A DNA stretch of 36,712 nt from Deltaproteobacteria bacterium (GTDB lineage: Bacteria; Desulfobacterota; B13-G15; RBG-16-54-18). Below, piece after piece: positions 21,235 through 29,591 of this stretch. The position numbers were made by a program, and so were the translations under genes. Below the pieces are notes generated by a model. The model saw only the letters and a list, made by a program, of their open reading frames with translations. It searched no databases and was not told the origin of the DNA. The DNA lies in the NCBI GenBank assembly GCA_019308925.1, contig JAFDHG010000023.1, forward strand, positions 1 through 36,712. The letters run 5' to 3'. Positions within the stretch are counted from its first letter, which is position 1, and each line of letters opens with the position of its first letter.

Positions 21235-24200
21235 ATGGAGCCGCTCTACTTGGGGATAGATGTGGGGTCGGTAAGCGCCAATACTGTGATAATAAACCGG
21301 GCGGGTGATATCTTGGAGGAGTATTATACCCGCCTTAGGGGTCAACCCCTGAAGAAGGTGGAAGGGGTCTTGGAGGAGATCCTCTCCCGCATCCCCGGCG
21401 AGAGGTTTGAGGGGATAGCCTTTACCGGCACCGGAGGAAAGGGCCTAGCGGAGCTTTTGGGAGGAGAGTTCTACAACGAGATCATCGCCCAATCTAAGGC
21501 CATCGGACGCCTCTACCCTCAGGTGAGGACGATCATCGACATCGGGGGGGAGGATTCCAAGCTCATCATTCTGGAGATGGAGGGTGATAGATTCAGAATA
21601 GAGGACTTCTCCATGAACACCCTCTGCGCCGCTGGTACAGGGTCCTTCCTCGATCAGCAGGCATCCCGGCTGGGGCTCACCATCGAAGAGTTTGCCCAAC
21701 TGGCATTGAAGTCGCAAAATCCGCCGCGGATCGCTGGCCGGTGCAGTGTTTTTGCCAAGACGGACATGATTCACCTCCAGCAGATCGCCACCCCAGACTA
21801 CGATATTGTGGCCGGGCTCTGCTACGCCCTGGCCAGGAACTTCAAGAGCAATATCGGCAAGGGGAGGGAGTTCCGCCCACCCGTGGCCTTTCAGGGGGGG
21901 GTGGCGGCCAATGCGGGGATGAAGAGGGCCTTCCTCGACATCTTGGAGCTGCAAGGGGATGAGCTCATCATCCCCCAACATTATGCCTCGATGGGGGCCA
22001 TCGGGGCGGTGTTGCTCGCCCTAGAGGAGGGGAGGTTTGAGGGGAAAGTATTTGAAGGGATAGGACGCCTCCAGGTGTATATCGACCAGCAGCGGGACAT
22101 AAAGAGGGAAGGGCGAGAACCCCTGACCCTTTCCCCCAGACACCTGGAGGAGAAGGAACGGGTCTACAAACCCAAGGCCCAAAACGGGAAAATCCCTGCC
22201 TATTTGGGGCTGGATGTGGGTTCCATCAGCACAAACTTGGTGGTTATCGACGAAGAGGAGCGGGTCCTCGCTAAGAGCTATCTGATGACGGCGGGCAGGC
22301 CCATCGAGGCCATCCGTCAGGGGTTGCAGGAGATCGGTGAGGAGGTCGGAGACCTGGTGGATATCCAAGGGGCGGGCTCTACGGGGTCCGGCAGATACTT
22401 GACAGGAGACTTTGTGGGGGCAGATATCGTCCGCAACGAGATCACCGCCCAGGCCACCGCAGCGGCCAACATCGATCCAGAGGTAGACACCATCTTCGAG
22501 ATCGGGGGGCAGGACTCCAAATATGTCAGTCTCGACAAAGGGGTCATCGTCGACTTTGATATGAACAAGGTATGTGCTGCTGGTACTGGTTCATTCCTAG
22601 AGGAGCAGGCGGAGAAGCTCGGTATCTCCATCAAGGGGGAGTTTGAGGAAAGGGCCCTGCGGGCCCCCTCCCCAGTGAGGATGGGGGAGAGGTGCACCGT
22701 CTTCATCGAATCTGATCTTGTCCACCACCAGCAACGAGGGGCAGGTACCGACGACCTGGTGGCCGGCCTCTGCTACTCCATCGTCCAGAATTATCTTAAC
22801 CGAGTGGTGGGGGATCGCCGAATAGGCAACAAGATCTTCTTCCAGGGGGGGACTGCCTTCAACAAGGGGGTGGTGGCGGCCTTCGAGAAGGTCTTGGGCA
22901 AAGAGGTCACCGTCCCTGAAAATCACGACGTGACAGGGGCCATCGGGGTGGCCCTCTTGGCAAAAAAGGAGCGCACCTGGGAGAAGAGCAGCTTTAAGGG
23001 TTTTGATCTGAGCCAGCGCCACTATGAGATCACCACCTTCGAGTGCAAGGGTTGTCCCAACATGTGCCTCATCAGAAAGGTGAGCATAGAGGGGGAGAAG
23101 CCCTTATTTTACGGGAGCCGTTGTGAGAAGTACGATGTGGTCCGCAGGAGCAAGGGGAGCCATCTGCCGGATCTTTTCGCCGAGCGGGAGGAGCTCCTCT
23201 TGGGTCCCTACCCAGGTGATGAGACCTTGGGAGATGATGTCCCGATCATTGGCATTCCTCGTGCCCTTCTATCCCATGAACTCTTCCCATTTTGGAAGGC
23301 CTTCTTCACGGAGCTGGGCTATAGGGTAGTTCTGTCTGACCCTACCAACAAGGAGTTGATCCGCCGGGGGGTGGAGGCGGTGGTGGCCGAGACCTGTTTC
23401 CCCGTCAAGGTGGCCCATGGTCATGTTATGAATCTATTGGAGAAGGGGATAAAGAGGATCTTCCTCCCCAGCATCATCAGTATGGAGAAGTTTCGGGAGG
23501 ACTTCGAACAGTCCCAGACCTGTCCCTATGTCCAGTCCTTGCCCTATACCGTGCACTCCTCCATCGATTTTAAAAGGTACGGGGCTCAGGTCCTGCAGCC
23601 TGTGATTCCCTTTGGCATGGGGTCCAAGGAGGTGGAGCAGGCCCTGATAAAGCTGGGGAGAAGATTGAAGAGGGGGGCAAGGGATATCCGCAGGGCCTAT
23701 GCCCGGGCACAAGAATACCAGAACAGGTTTTATCAAGCCATCGCCGCCCGGGGGAAAGAGATCCTGGAGGGGCTCAGGGAAGGGGAAAAGCTCATGGTGA
23801 TTGTCGGGCGTCCCTACAATAGTTGCGACCCAGGGCTGAACCTCGACATCCCCAAAAAGCTACGGGATCTAGGGGTGCTCTCCATCCCCATGGACTTCCT
23901 CCCCCTGGAGTCCATGGCCGGGCAAGAAGGGCTCAAAGATATGTACTGGAAATATGGCCAGAAGATCCTGGCTGCTGCCCACCTGATCAAAGATGATCCC
24001 AGGCTCTTCGGGGTCTACATCAGCAACTTCGGCTGTGGGGCCGATTCCTTTATCAACCACTTCTTCCGTGATATCCTAAATGGGAAGCCATACCTGCAAC
24101 TGGAGATAGATGAACATAGCGCCGATGCCGGGGCCATCACTAGGTGCGAGGCCTTCCTCGACAGCCTGAAGCATGCCCAAGGCCCCAAAGAAGAGAAGCG

Positions 24201-25437
24201 CCGAAGGGGGGAGATAAGGGGGGATGCTACCCGCACAATCTATATCCCTTATATGTGCGACCACGCCTTTGCCTTTGTTGCGGCCTTTGAGGCCTGTGGC
24301 CTCTCGGCCCGGGTCTTTCCTGAATCGGACCAGGAGACCCTCTATTGGGGCAGGAAATACACCACCGGAAGGGAGTGTTATCCCTGCATCCTGACCACAG
24401 GGGATATGATCAGGGTGGTCAAAGGCCCGGATTTCGACCCCCAACGGGTGGCCTTCTTCATGCCCTCGGGGAACGGCCCCTGCCGTTTCGGGCAGTATCA
24501 TCGTTTACACCGTCTTATCTTAGACGAATTAGGGTATGCCGATGTCCCCATCTACTCTCCTAACCAGGATGAGACCCTCTATAAAGAACTGGGGATCCTC
24601 GGTTCCGAATTCGATAAGCTCGGGTGGTGGGCAATAGTGGCGGTGGATCTCCTGATCAAAAAGCTCCACGAGACCAGGCCCTATGAGCAGAATACCGGGG
24701 AGACAGACCGAGTCTATAAGGAGTGCCTCGATCTGGTCTGTGAGGCCATCCGCACAGGGGGTGGGGAGCTGGAGAGATTGGAGGAGGCCCTCCGCGAGGT
24801 CCGGGAGAGGTTTGAGCGGATACTGGTGGTGGATCCCGGGAGCAAGCCGAAGATAGGAGTCGTGGGAGAGATCTATGTGAGGTCCAATCGCTTTGCCAAT
24901 GAGCACGTCGTCCGCAAAATAGAGGCCTTAGGCGGCGAGGCATGGCTTGCCCCTTTCGTTGAATGGATCCACTATATCAATGCCATGGCCCGCAGGCGTA
25001 GCTTTAACAGGAAGCATTTCTCCAATTTGCTCAGGATATTTTTGACCGAATACTACCAGAACAAATATGAACATAGGCTGGAACGCATATTTAAGGGGAG
25101 TATTAATAACCTTGAAGAGCCGAAGACTGCTGAAGTCCTTGAGCTGGCCAAACCCTATCTCGATTCATCGTTCGAGGGTGAGGCAATTTTGAGCATCGGC
25201 AAGACAGTGGACTTCGCCCTGAGGGGAGCCAGTGGGGTGGTGAACGTGATGCCCTTTACCTGTATGCCGGGGACCGTGGTGAGCGCCATCCTGAAGAGAT
25301 ATCGAGAGGAGAACAATAACCTGCCCGTCCTGAACATGGCCTATGATGGTCAGGAGCAGAGCAACATCATGACCCGCCTGGAGGCCTTTATGTACCAGAC
25401 CAGACAATATCAGGAGCACTGTCTGCGCCGGAGATAA
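21235..25437 (+). CDS. Large acyl-CoA dehydratase activase-related protein
   Basis: A 1400-residue protein. Two BadF/HgdC-type ASKHA ATPase domains stand in tandem, about 1-290 (LGIDVGSVSANTVII, DIGGEDSKL, Cys131 in LCAAGTGSF, Cys170 in GRCSVF) and 323-590 (LGLDVGSISTNLVVI, EIGGQDSKY, Cys447, Cys487). In HgdC the equivalent cysteines hold a 4Fe-4S cluster between two subunits; here the two halves may do this within one chain. A DUF2229-type region follows (CKGCPNMCLI, IGIPRALLSHELFPFW, AETCFPVK), then a half resembling the dehydratase component (GRECYPCILTTGDM, NGPCRFGQYHR). Such proteins probably use ATP to deliver low-potential electrons. No separate dehydratase subunits are nearby, so its target is unknown. 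Confidence 0.92.
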   Translation: MEPLYLGIDVGSVSANTVIINRAGDILEEYYTRLRGQPLKKVEGVLEEILSRIPGERFEGIAFTGTGGKGLAELLGGEFYNEIIAQSKAIGRLYPQVRTIIDIGGEDSKLIILEMEGDRFRIEDFSMNTLCAAGTGSFLDQQASRLGLTIEEFAQLALKSQNPPRIAGRCSVFAKTDMIHLQQIATPDYDIVAGLCYALARNFKSNIGKGREFRPPVAFQGGVAANAGMKRAFLDILELQGDELIIPQHYASMGAIGAVLLALEEGRFEGKVFEGIGRLQVYIDQQRDIKREGREPLTLSPRHLEEKERVYKPKAQNGKIPAYLGLDVGSISTNLVVIDEEERVLAKSYLMTAGRPIEAIRQGLQEIGEEVGDLVDIQGAGSTGSGRYLTGDFVGADIVRNEITAQATAAANIDPEVDTIFEIGGQDSKYVSLDKGVIVDFDMNKVCAAGTGSFLEEQAEKLGISIKGEFEERALRAPSPVRMGERCTVFIESDLVHHQQRGAGTDDLVAGLCYSIVQNYLNRVVGDRRIGNKIFFQGGTAFNKGVVAAFEKVLGKEVTVPENHDVTGAIGVALLAKKERTWEKSSFKGFDLSQRHYEITTFECKGCPNMCLIRKVSIEGEKPLFYGSRCEKYDVVRRSKGSHLPDLFAEREELLLGPYPGDETLGDDVPIIGIPRALLSHELFPFWKAFFTELGYRVVLSDPTNKELIRRGVEAVVAETCFPVKVAHGHVMNLLEKGIKRIFLPSIISMEKFREDFEQSQTCPYVQSLPYTVHSSIDFKRYGAQVLQPVIPFGMGSKEVEQALIKLGRRLKRGARDIRRAYARAQEYQNRFYQAIAARGKEILEGLREGEKLMVIVGRPYNSCDPGLNLDIPKKLRDLGVLSIPMDFLPLESMAGQEGLKDMYWKYGQKILAAAHLIKDDPRLFGVYISNFGCGADSFINHFFRDILNGKPYLQLEIDEHSADAGAITRCEAFLDSLKHAQGPKEEKRRRGEIRGDATRTIYIPYMCDHAFAFVAAFEACGLSARVFPESDQETLYWGRKYTTGRECYPCILTTGDMIRVVKGPDFDPQRVAFFMPSGNGPCRFGQYHRLHRLILDELGYADVPIYSPNQDETLYKELGILGSEFDKLGWWAIVAVDLLIKKLHETRPYEQNTGETDRVYKECLDLVCEAIRTGGGELERLEEALREVRERFERILVVDPGSKPKIGVVGEIYVRSNRFANEHVVRKIEALGGEAWLAPFVEWIHYINAMARRRSFNRKHFSNLLRIFLTEYYQNKYEHRLERIFKGSINNLEEPKTAEVLELAKPYLDSSFEGEAILSIGKTVDFALRGASGVVNVMPFTCMPGTVVSAILKRYREENNNLPVLNMAYDGQEQSNIMTRLEAFMYQTRQYQEHCLRRR

Positions 25438-25440
25438 TTT

Positions 25441-26094
25441 TTATTCGGTTTTGGTTATAAAGGGTGTATATCCGTTCTTAGCCAGGCGCATGGCAAACTG
25501 ATAGGCCTCTTCCCTGTTACTGAATCTTCCCAGCCTTACGCGGTAATATCTGTTCTCTGGTGTCTTCAATACGGCGATGTAGGCTCCTTTATGTACCTTC
25601 TTTAACTCCTCCATCAGCCTGAGGGCATTGGATCGGAGGATGAAGGAGCCTACCTGGATTGTGAAAGGCCCTTCAGCAGGGAGAGGTGAAAGGCCCCTTT
25701 TTCCTAAGGGCTCCACCCTCACCCAGGCCACCCCCTCCTCGACCATCCCCAGGACCTGCGCAGCGGCATAGGAGAGGTCGATAATCCTTCCCTTCACGAA
25801 TGGTCCGCGGTCGTTGATGGTCACCATTACCGACCTGCCGTTCTTGAGGTGGGTAACCACCACCCTAATTCCCATGGGGAGGGCCCGATGGGCAGCGGTC
25901 AACTGATACATATTGTAGACCTCACCACTGGAGGTGCGCCGTCCATGAAACTGCCTTCCGTACCACGAGGCCCATCCATACTCTACCCTCCGGGTCACCG
26001 GGGGGACTTTTGGAGGGGGGATCTTTACCTCCCTCTTGGGTGCACATCCCCAGAAGACGATCAAGATGAGAAATATCCACAATACTCTCTTCAT
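25441..26094 (-). CDS. rlpA: RlpA-family lipoprotein with SPOR domain
   Basis: A 217-residue outer-membrane lipoprotein. The signal peptide ends in a lipobox (VFWGC, Cys17) when ATG 26094 is used; an upstream in-frame ATG at 26121 overlaps the preceding gene and gives a poorer signal. The double-psi beta-barrel domain has GWASWYGRQFHGRRTSSGE, the catalytic-type NDRGPF and RIIDLSYAAAQ. The C-terminal SPOR domain (about 140-215; FTIQVGSFILRSNALRL, YYRVRLGRFSNREEA) binds denuded septal peptidoglycan. RlpA acts as a lytic transglycosylase on glycan lacking stem peptides during cell separation. It follows the radical SAM gene by 17 bases. Confidence 0.92.
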   Translation of the reverse strand: MKRVLWIFLILIVFWGCAPKREVKIPPPKVPPVTRRVEYGWASWYGRQFHGRRTSSGEVYNMYQLTAAHRALPMGIRVVVTHLKNGRSVMVTINDRGPFVKGRIIDLSYAAAQVLGMVEEGVAWVRVEPLGKRGLSPLPAEGPFTIQVGSFILRSNALRLMEELKKVHKGAYIAVLKTPENRYYRVRLGRFSNREEAYQFAMRLAKNGYTPFITKTE

Positions 26095-26111
26095 CCTTGT
26101 AGCCTCACGAA

Positions 26112-27146
26112 TTATACACAAAGGGAGATCGTCCCCCTCTCCCTTTTGGGGTCGGTTTGCACTTTTACCTCTTTTAAACCAAAGGCCTCCTTAAGTCTCT
26201 TTATATTTCGTCTTCCTTGTCCGTAGAAATTGGATATATCCTGGGGTGAGAGCAGAAAGATGGGGGAGCTCCTCTCCTCTGTGCGTGAGCTGGCCAATAG
26301 AGAGGCCGCCTGTTCGTAGAGTATAGAGCCCTCTACTAGTTGTCGGAAGGCCGGATGGTAGGGGCCGGCAACAATGGTGCCTTTTGTCTCCAGGGAGGGG
26401 GTGGGCTGAAGCCCTACCCTGATTACCGGGATCTGGGCCTGGCGAAACCTCTGTAAGGCCCCCTTGGTTATGTTTACCGCCTCTTCCAATGAGATGGGGC
26501 GGTACCGCCCTTCATGAAACCACCTCTCCAACACTGTCCCCTTGATCACCAAGGTAGGGTAGATCCGGACAAAATGGGGTTTTATTCCGATTACCTCCTC
26601 TATGGTAGAGGAGAACTTCTCCGGTGTGTCCCCTGGTAGGCCCACCATGAGCTGGACCCCTACCTCAAAACCCCTCTGATTGAGCTCCCATATGGCCCTC
26701 TTTATCTCCTCCCTTCCATATCCCCTCCGAGAGGTCTTTAGGACCTCGTCATCCATGGACTGGACCCCCAGTTCAACGGTAGTTACCTTGTTTGTCTTGA
26801 GGACTTCCATGATCTCGGGGGAGATATAATCGGGTCTGGTGGATAATCGAAGGGAATGGACTCTTCCCTCCCTCAGAAAGGGGGCGATGCTGTGCAAAAG
26901 CCCCTCTTGGGTCTCCTGGGCTAGGGCGGTGAAGCTCCCCCCATAAAAGGCCACCTGTATTGTTCGGACATCTCTTCGCTTGCGTACGCCCACCCTCAGG
27001 TACCACTCGATCTCTTTGCGCACCTCCTCAGGGCTGGGGAGCGCCGAGGCAGGGCGGGCTATCCGGTGTTGATCGCAATATACACACCTGTAGGGACATC
27101 CAAAATGGGAGATAAAGATGGGGATGATAAATCTTTTGCCTTTCAT
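26112..27146 (-). CDS. Elp3-like radical SAM protein without acetyltransferase domain
   Basis: A 344-residue radical SAM protein. The N-terminus reads PIFISHFGCPYRCVYCDQ, with Cys17-x3-Cys21-x2-Cys24 for the cluster; QVAFYGGSFTAL, RLSTRPDYI, VELGVQSMDDEVL and GVQLMVGLPGDTPEKF follow as in the Elp3 and HemN/YtqA families. It is about 200 residues shorter than true Elp3 and lacks the GNAT half. It starts 3 bases after the RNase III gene stop, so it is co-transcribed with that RNA-processing gene; a tRNA-modification role is plausible but not shown. Confidence 0.88.
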   Translation of the reverse strand: MKGKRFIIPIFISHFGCPYRCVYCDQHRIARPASALPSPEEVRKEIEWYLRVGVRKRRDVRTIQVAFYGGSFTALAQETQEGLLHSIAPFLREGRVHSLRLSTRPDYISPEIMEVLKTNKVTTVELGVQSMDDEVLKTSRRGYGREEIKRAIWELNQRGFEVGVQLMVGLPGDTPEKFSSTIEEVIGIKPHFVRIYPTLVIKGTVLERWFHEGRYRPISLEEAVNITKGALQRFRQAQIPVIRVGLQPTPSLETKGTIVAGPYHPAFRQLVEGSILYEQAASLLASSRTEERSSPIFLLSPQDISNFYGQGRRNIKRLKEAFGLKEVKVQTDPKRERGTISLCV

Positions 27147-27149
27147 CCC

Positions 27150-27839
27150 TTAATCCTCGCTCAAGGACCTTAAGGCTTCTTCAGCCGCCCGTTGCTCGGC
27201 ATCCTTTTTGCTCCTTCCTCTTCCCCTCCCGTATAGCTTTCCCCCTATGGAGATGGTTACCTCAAAGGTCTTGTCGTGGTCTGGCCCCTCCTCTCCGGCC
27301 ACGATATAGTGAGGGGTGGTGTTCAGATATTTTTGGGTATATTCCTGGAGTCTGGTCTTGAAATCCGCGTCCTTTAGTCCCCTTTTCATCTCCTCTAAGA
27401 GGGGGGTGTATAATTGTTCTATCATCCGGAAGACCTCCTCATATCCGCCATCCAGATAAACGGCGGCCACCAGCGCCTCCATGCCCCCGGCCAGGATGGA
27501 GTCTTTCTCCTTCCCCCCGGTCTCCTCTTCCCCCCGGCCCAGCCGCAGAGTCTCTCCCAATCCAACTCCTTGGGCAAGGGAGGCCAGGGTAGCCTCCTTG
27601 ACCAGAGAGGCCCTGGCCTTTGATAGTCCCCCCTCGGTGAGGTGGGGAAAGCGGGCTAGCAGGAGATGGCTCACCACCAACTCTATAACTGAGTCCCCCA
27701 GGAACTCCAGCCTCTCGTTATCCTCCCCTTCTTCGTTTTTCTGAGAGAGGTAGGACCGATGGGTGAGGGCCTGTATCAAGAGCTGAAGATCCCGGAAGCG
27801 GTAAGAAATCCCTTCTTGCAAATCCTTTAACAGGGACAA
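27150..27839 (-). CDS. rnc: Ribonuclease III
   Basis: A 229-residue double-strand-specific endoribonuclease. The catalytic domain has NERLEFLGDS (Glu42, Glu45, Asp49) and the helix AGGMEALVAAVYLDGG, where the conserved Glu is present but the Asp normally three residues before it is Gly. The C-terminal dsRNA-binding domain is typical (FKTRLQEYTQKYL, YIVAGEEGPDHDKTFEV, GRGRSKKDAEQRAAEEAL). The start is probably TTG 27839, one base after the preceding gene, with no obvious ribosome site, so coupled translation is likely. It processes rRNA precursors and structured mRNAs. Confidence 0.95.
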   Translation of the reverse strand: MSLLKDLQEGISYRFRDLQLLIQALTHRSYLSQKNEEGEDNERLEFLGDSVIELVVSHLLLARFPHLTEGGLSKARASLVKEATLASLAQGVGLGETLRLGRGEEETGGKEKDSILAGGMEALVAAVYLDGGYEEVFRMIEQLYTPLLEEMKRGLKDADFKTRLQEYTQKYLNTTPHYIVAGEEGPDHDKTFEVTISIGGKLYGRGRGRSKKDAEQRAAEEALRSLSED

Positions 27840-27840
27840 T

Positions 27841-28191
27841 TCACGGACCTTGGACTATCTCTACCCGGGTGGCCTTGAGGAACCCCCTATCGTTGATGTA
27901 TTGGACCTTTATGGTCTCTCCAATGCCGGGGTAGCGAGGGGGATAATATACGGTCCTAGCACCCACATAGAAGGTGTAAGTCGTCCCCGTTTGATCGCTT
28001 TTGACTACGATGGTCCCCCGGCGGAAGACATTGGTCTGGATGGAGAGGACCTTTCCCTGTACCTCATTGGGGCCTATCTCCTGGGCCTGGGCGATCTTGA
28101 TGGGGGAGAAGGTGGCCCCAATGCCCATTCCCGCCAGGGAGAAGATCATTATGAAGACTAACATAGCCTTTTTGTGTGTCCTCCTGTCCAT
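27841..28191 (-). CDS. Small exported protein, function unknown
   Basis: A 116-residue protein. I chose ATG 28191, with GGAGG 7 bases upstream; a longer frame runs further back without a ribosome site. An N-terminal signal peptide (MDRRTHKKAMLVFIMIFSLAG, cleavage near AQAQE) precedes a small, probably all-beta domain (VQGKVLSIQTN, GTIVVKSDQTGTTYTFYVG, GETIKVQYINDRGFLKATRVEIV) resembling OB-fold or SH3-like periplasmic proteins. I do not recognise the family. It lies at the head of the four-gene minus-strand run ending with rlpA. Confidence 0.75.
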   Translation of the reverse strand: MDRRTHKKAMLVFIMIFSLAGMGIGATFSPIKIAQAQEIGPNEVQGKVLSIQTNVFRRGTIVVKSDQTGTTYTFYVGARTVYYPPRYPGIGETIKVQYINDRGFLKATRVEIVQGP

Positions 28192-28307
28192 TGTAGAACC
28201 TCCATTTTTAAAGATATATTTAAACACGCATGAGGGTTTACCATTAACCCTGCCAATGAAGATATCATCTTTCAAAGAGGGATTCAAGGATTCAAGTCAT
28301 AGGGTTT

Positions 28308-28332
28308 TAGGGGGCAAGACCCCCTGAAGTAA
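28308..28332 (+). repeat. G/C-tract hairpin related to the 17.3-kb array
   Basis: AGGGGG (28309-28314) pairs with CCCCCT (28320-28325) across CAAGA and is followed by GAAGTA. The same layout, GGGGG-loop-CCCCCTGAAGTA, occurs at 17314-17334 in the hairpin array, so the two are probably copies of one repeat type. The rest of the 28192-28486 gap holds no coding frame that I can support. Confidence 0.5.
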
Positions 28333-28447
28333 TACCGAGAAGGGATTGAAGTATGAAATAGCATTCAGGGTTCCTTTATACCATCTATTGTTACTCGGAA
28401 CTTTGTATATCAAATCAGCACCGTGATGTCAAAGAAGGTAAAATTTA

Positions 28448-28477
28448 TTGACTTAGTAAGGGTATTATCTCTAGAAT
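28448..28477 (+). promoter_or_regulatory. Probable promoter of the interrupted endonuclease III gene
   Basis: TTGACT (28448-28453), an 18-base spacer and TAGAAT (28472-28477) precede ATG 28487 by only 9 bases. The leader would therefore be very short, which lowers confidence in either the promoter or that start codon. Confidence 0.45.
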
Positions 28478-28486
28478 AAAGATTAA

Positions 28487-28658
28487 ATGTCTATTTTCCC
28501 TGCTGCCATCCAGGACAGAGCGCTTGCCCTAGAGAAGGTCGTCGAGGCCTTGGAGGGGAGATACGGGGTCCCGTACAAAGATTCTCCCTCTGACCCCTTG
28601 GAGGTATTGATATCCACCATACTTTCACAAAACACCAATGGTCAAAACCGAGATCTGC
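28487..28658 (+). pseudogene. nth: 5' fragment of an endonuclease III (nth) gene, left of the insertion
   Basis: From ATG 28487 the frame gives ALALEKVVEALEGRYG, DPLEVLISTILSQNTNGQNRDL, the N-terminal part of endonuclease III. After 28658 the sequence switches to unrelated DNA, and the frame ends at 28708 in nonsense. The region from 28517 on is repeated almost exactly at 30154. This fragment lacks the helix-hairpin-helix, the catalytic residues and the iron-sulfur cluster. Confidence 0.85.
28517..28658 (+). repeat. 142-bp direct repeat, left copy
   Basis: Identical to 30154-30295 except for two adjacent bases (TC against CT, in GGTCGTCGAGG). Both copies are nth coding sequence and both end at the same GATCTGC. 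They flank the 1.5-kb segment carrying the methyltransferase remnant and the nucleotidyltransferase/HEPN pair. Confidence 0.95.
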
Positions 28659-28659
28659 C

Positions 28660-28952
28660 TACGAGGTGCATCATTCGAATGGGGACGATGTCCATGCATG
28701 GTTTTTAGATAGCGATTATAATGACTTGGCTTTTTGTGTCAGCCAGGCCTTTTTCCCACATACCAAAGCATGGTATAGTCTGAAAAAGGCGCTTAAATGA
28801 ACTTATGACGACACCGTCTGGGAGTATTTGGCAGGCACGGTAAGCGAACCATTTACTACCGGTGAAAACCAGAGGATTGCGATCAAGGTCATTGATGACC
28901 GGGGAAAGAATTGATGATGGTGAAATCCCTCGATGAAGCAGAACTGGGATAA
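28660..28952 (+). pseudogene. C-terminal remnant of a site-specific DNA methyltransferase (type III Mod-like)
   Basis: The frame from 28660 reads YEVHHSNGDDVHAWFLDSDYNDLAF, continues to KKALK, is stopped by TGA 28798-28800, then continues YDDTVWEYLAGTVSEPF and QRIAIKVIDDRG. A one-base loss near 28910 shifts the end (LMMVKSLDEAELG, stop 28950-28952). The pattern matches, from memory, the extreme C-terminus of Mod-type adenine methyltransferases (VRSG..AAWFIDTDY..., IAVKVI). The catalytic domain is absent. With a stop and a frameshift it is clearly dead. Confidence 0.55.
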
Positions 28953-28964
28953 ATTATTTTGGGC

Positions 28965-28993
28965 TTGCTATTGTAGTCATTATTTACTACAAT
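28965..28993 (+). promoter_or_regulatory. Promoter with embedded perfect palindrome, before the nucleotidyltransferase/HEPN pair
   Basis: TTGCTA (28965-28970), a 17-base spacer and TACAAT (28988-28993) make a promoter 22 bases before ATG 29016. ATTGTAGT (28970-28977) and ACTACAAT (28986-28993) form a perfect 8-bp inverted repeat with an 8-base spacer, lying exactly between and over the promoter boxes. This is the classical position of a toxin-antitoxin autorepression operator. The winged-helix domain of the first gene is the likely binder, by inference. Confidence 0.7.
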
Positions 28994-29015
28994 TGTATTC
29001 AAAAGGGGCATAGAA

Positions 29016-29591
29016 ATGCTGGAACTTCCAAATCTCTTATCATCGAAACTTCGACAAAAACTCTTTCGCCTCTATTTTTCCCAAACCAACGGAAGGTATT
29101 ACCTGAGAGAACTGGAGAGGTTGTTGCATGAGCCGGTGGGCAATATCCGCCGAGAACTTCTTAGATGGTCCAAAGCAGGCCTTTTTCTCAGAGATAAGGT
29201 GGGTAACCTTACCTACTATTCACTGGACAAATCGTTCCCCCTTTATGAGGAATTAAGGAAAATAGTTTCGAAGACAATAGGAATTGAACATACCCTAAGG
29301 GAAGGCTTGAAGAAGATAAAAAACATTGAGACGGCTCTTATTTATGGTTCTGTGGCCAGTGGTGAGGATACGGGGAATTCAGATATTGATGTTCTATTGA
29401 TCGGAAACCCTGATATGGATGAATTGGTCAATGATATTCAGGAAATGGAAGAAGAATTGGGGCGCGAGATCAATTATGTCCTCTATACTCCTGAAGAATT
29501 TAAGCGTAAAAAGGAAACAGAAAACTCTTTCATTATGGATGTCTTAAGAAATCCAAAGGTTTTTATCATCGGAACCACAAATGATCTATGA
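29016..29591 (+). CDS. Winged-helix nucleotidyltransferase-domain protein (antitoxin-like, MNT)
   Basis: A 191-residue protein. The N-terminal 75 residues form a winged helix-turn-helix (LRQKLFRLYFSQTNGRYYLRELERLL, VGNIRRELLRWSKAGLF, YYSLDKSF). Residues 105-165 carry a minimal nucleotidyltransferase: LIYGSVASGEDTGNSDIDVLLIG with Gly111-Ser112, Asp123 and Asp125 intact. In MntA/HepT-type systems such enzymes AMPylate and silence the HEPN toxin. The fused DNA-binding domain would let it also repress its own promoter. AAAGGGG is the ribosome site. It overlaps the HEPN gene by 11 bases. AT-richer than the surrounding genes, consistent with acquisition. Confidence 0.85.
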   Translation: MLELPNLLSSKLRQKLFRLYFSQTNGRYYLRELERLLHEPVGNIRRELLRWSKAGLFLRDKVGNLTYYSLDKSFPLYEELRKIVSKTIGIEHTLREGLKKIKNIETALIYGSVASGEDTGNSDIDVLLIGNPDMDELVNDIQEMEEELGREINYVLYTPEEFKRKKETENSFIMDVLRNPKVFIIGTTNDL

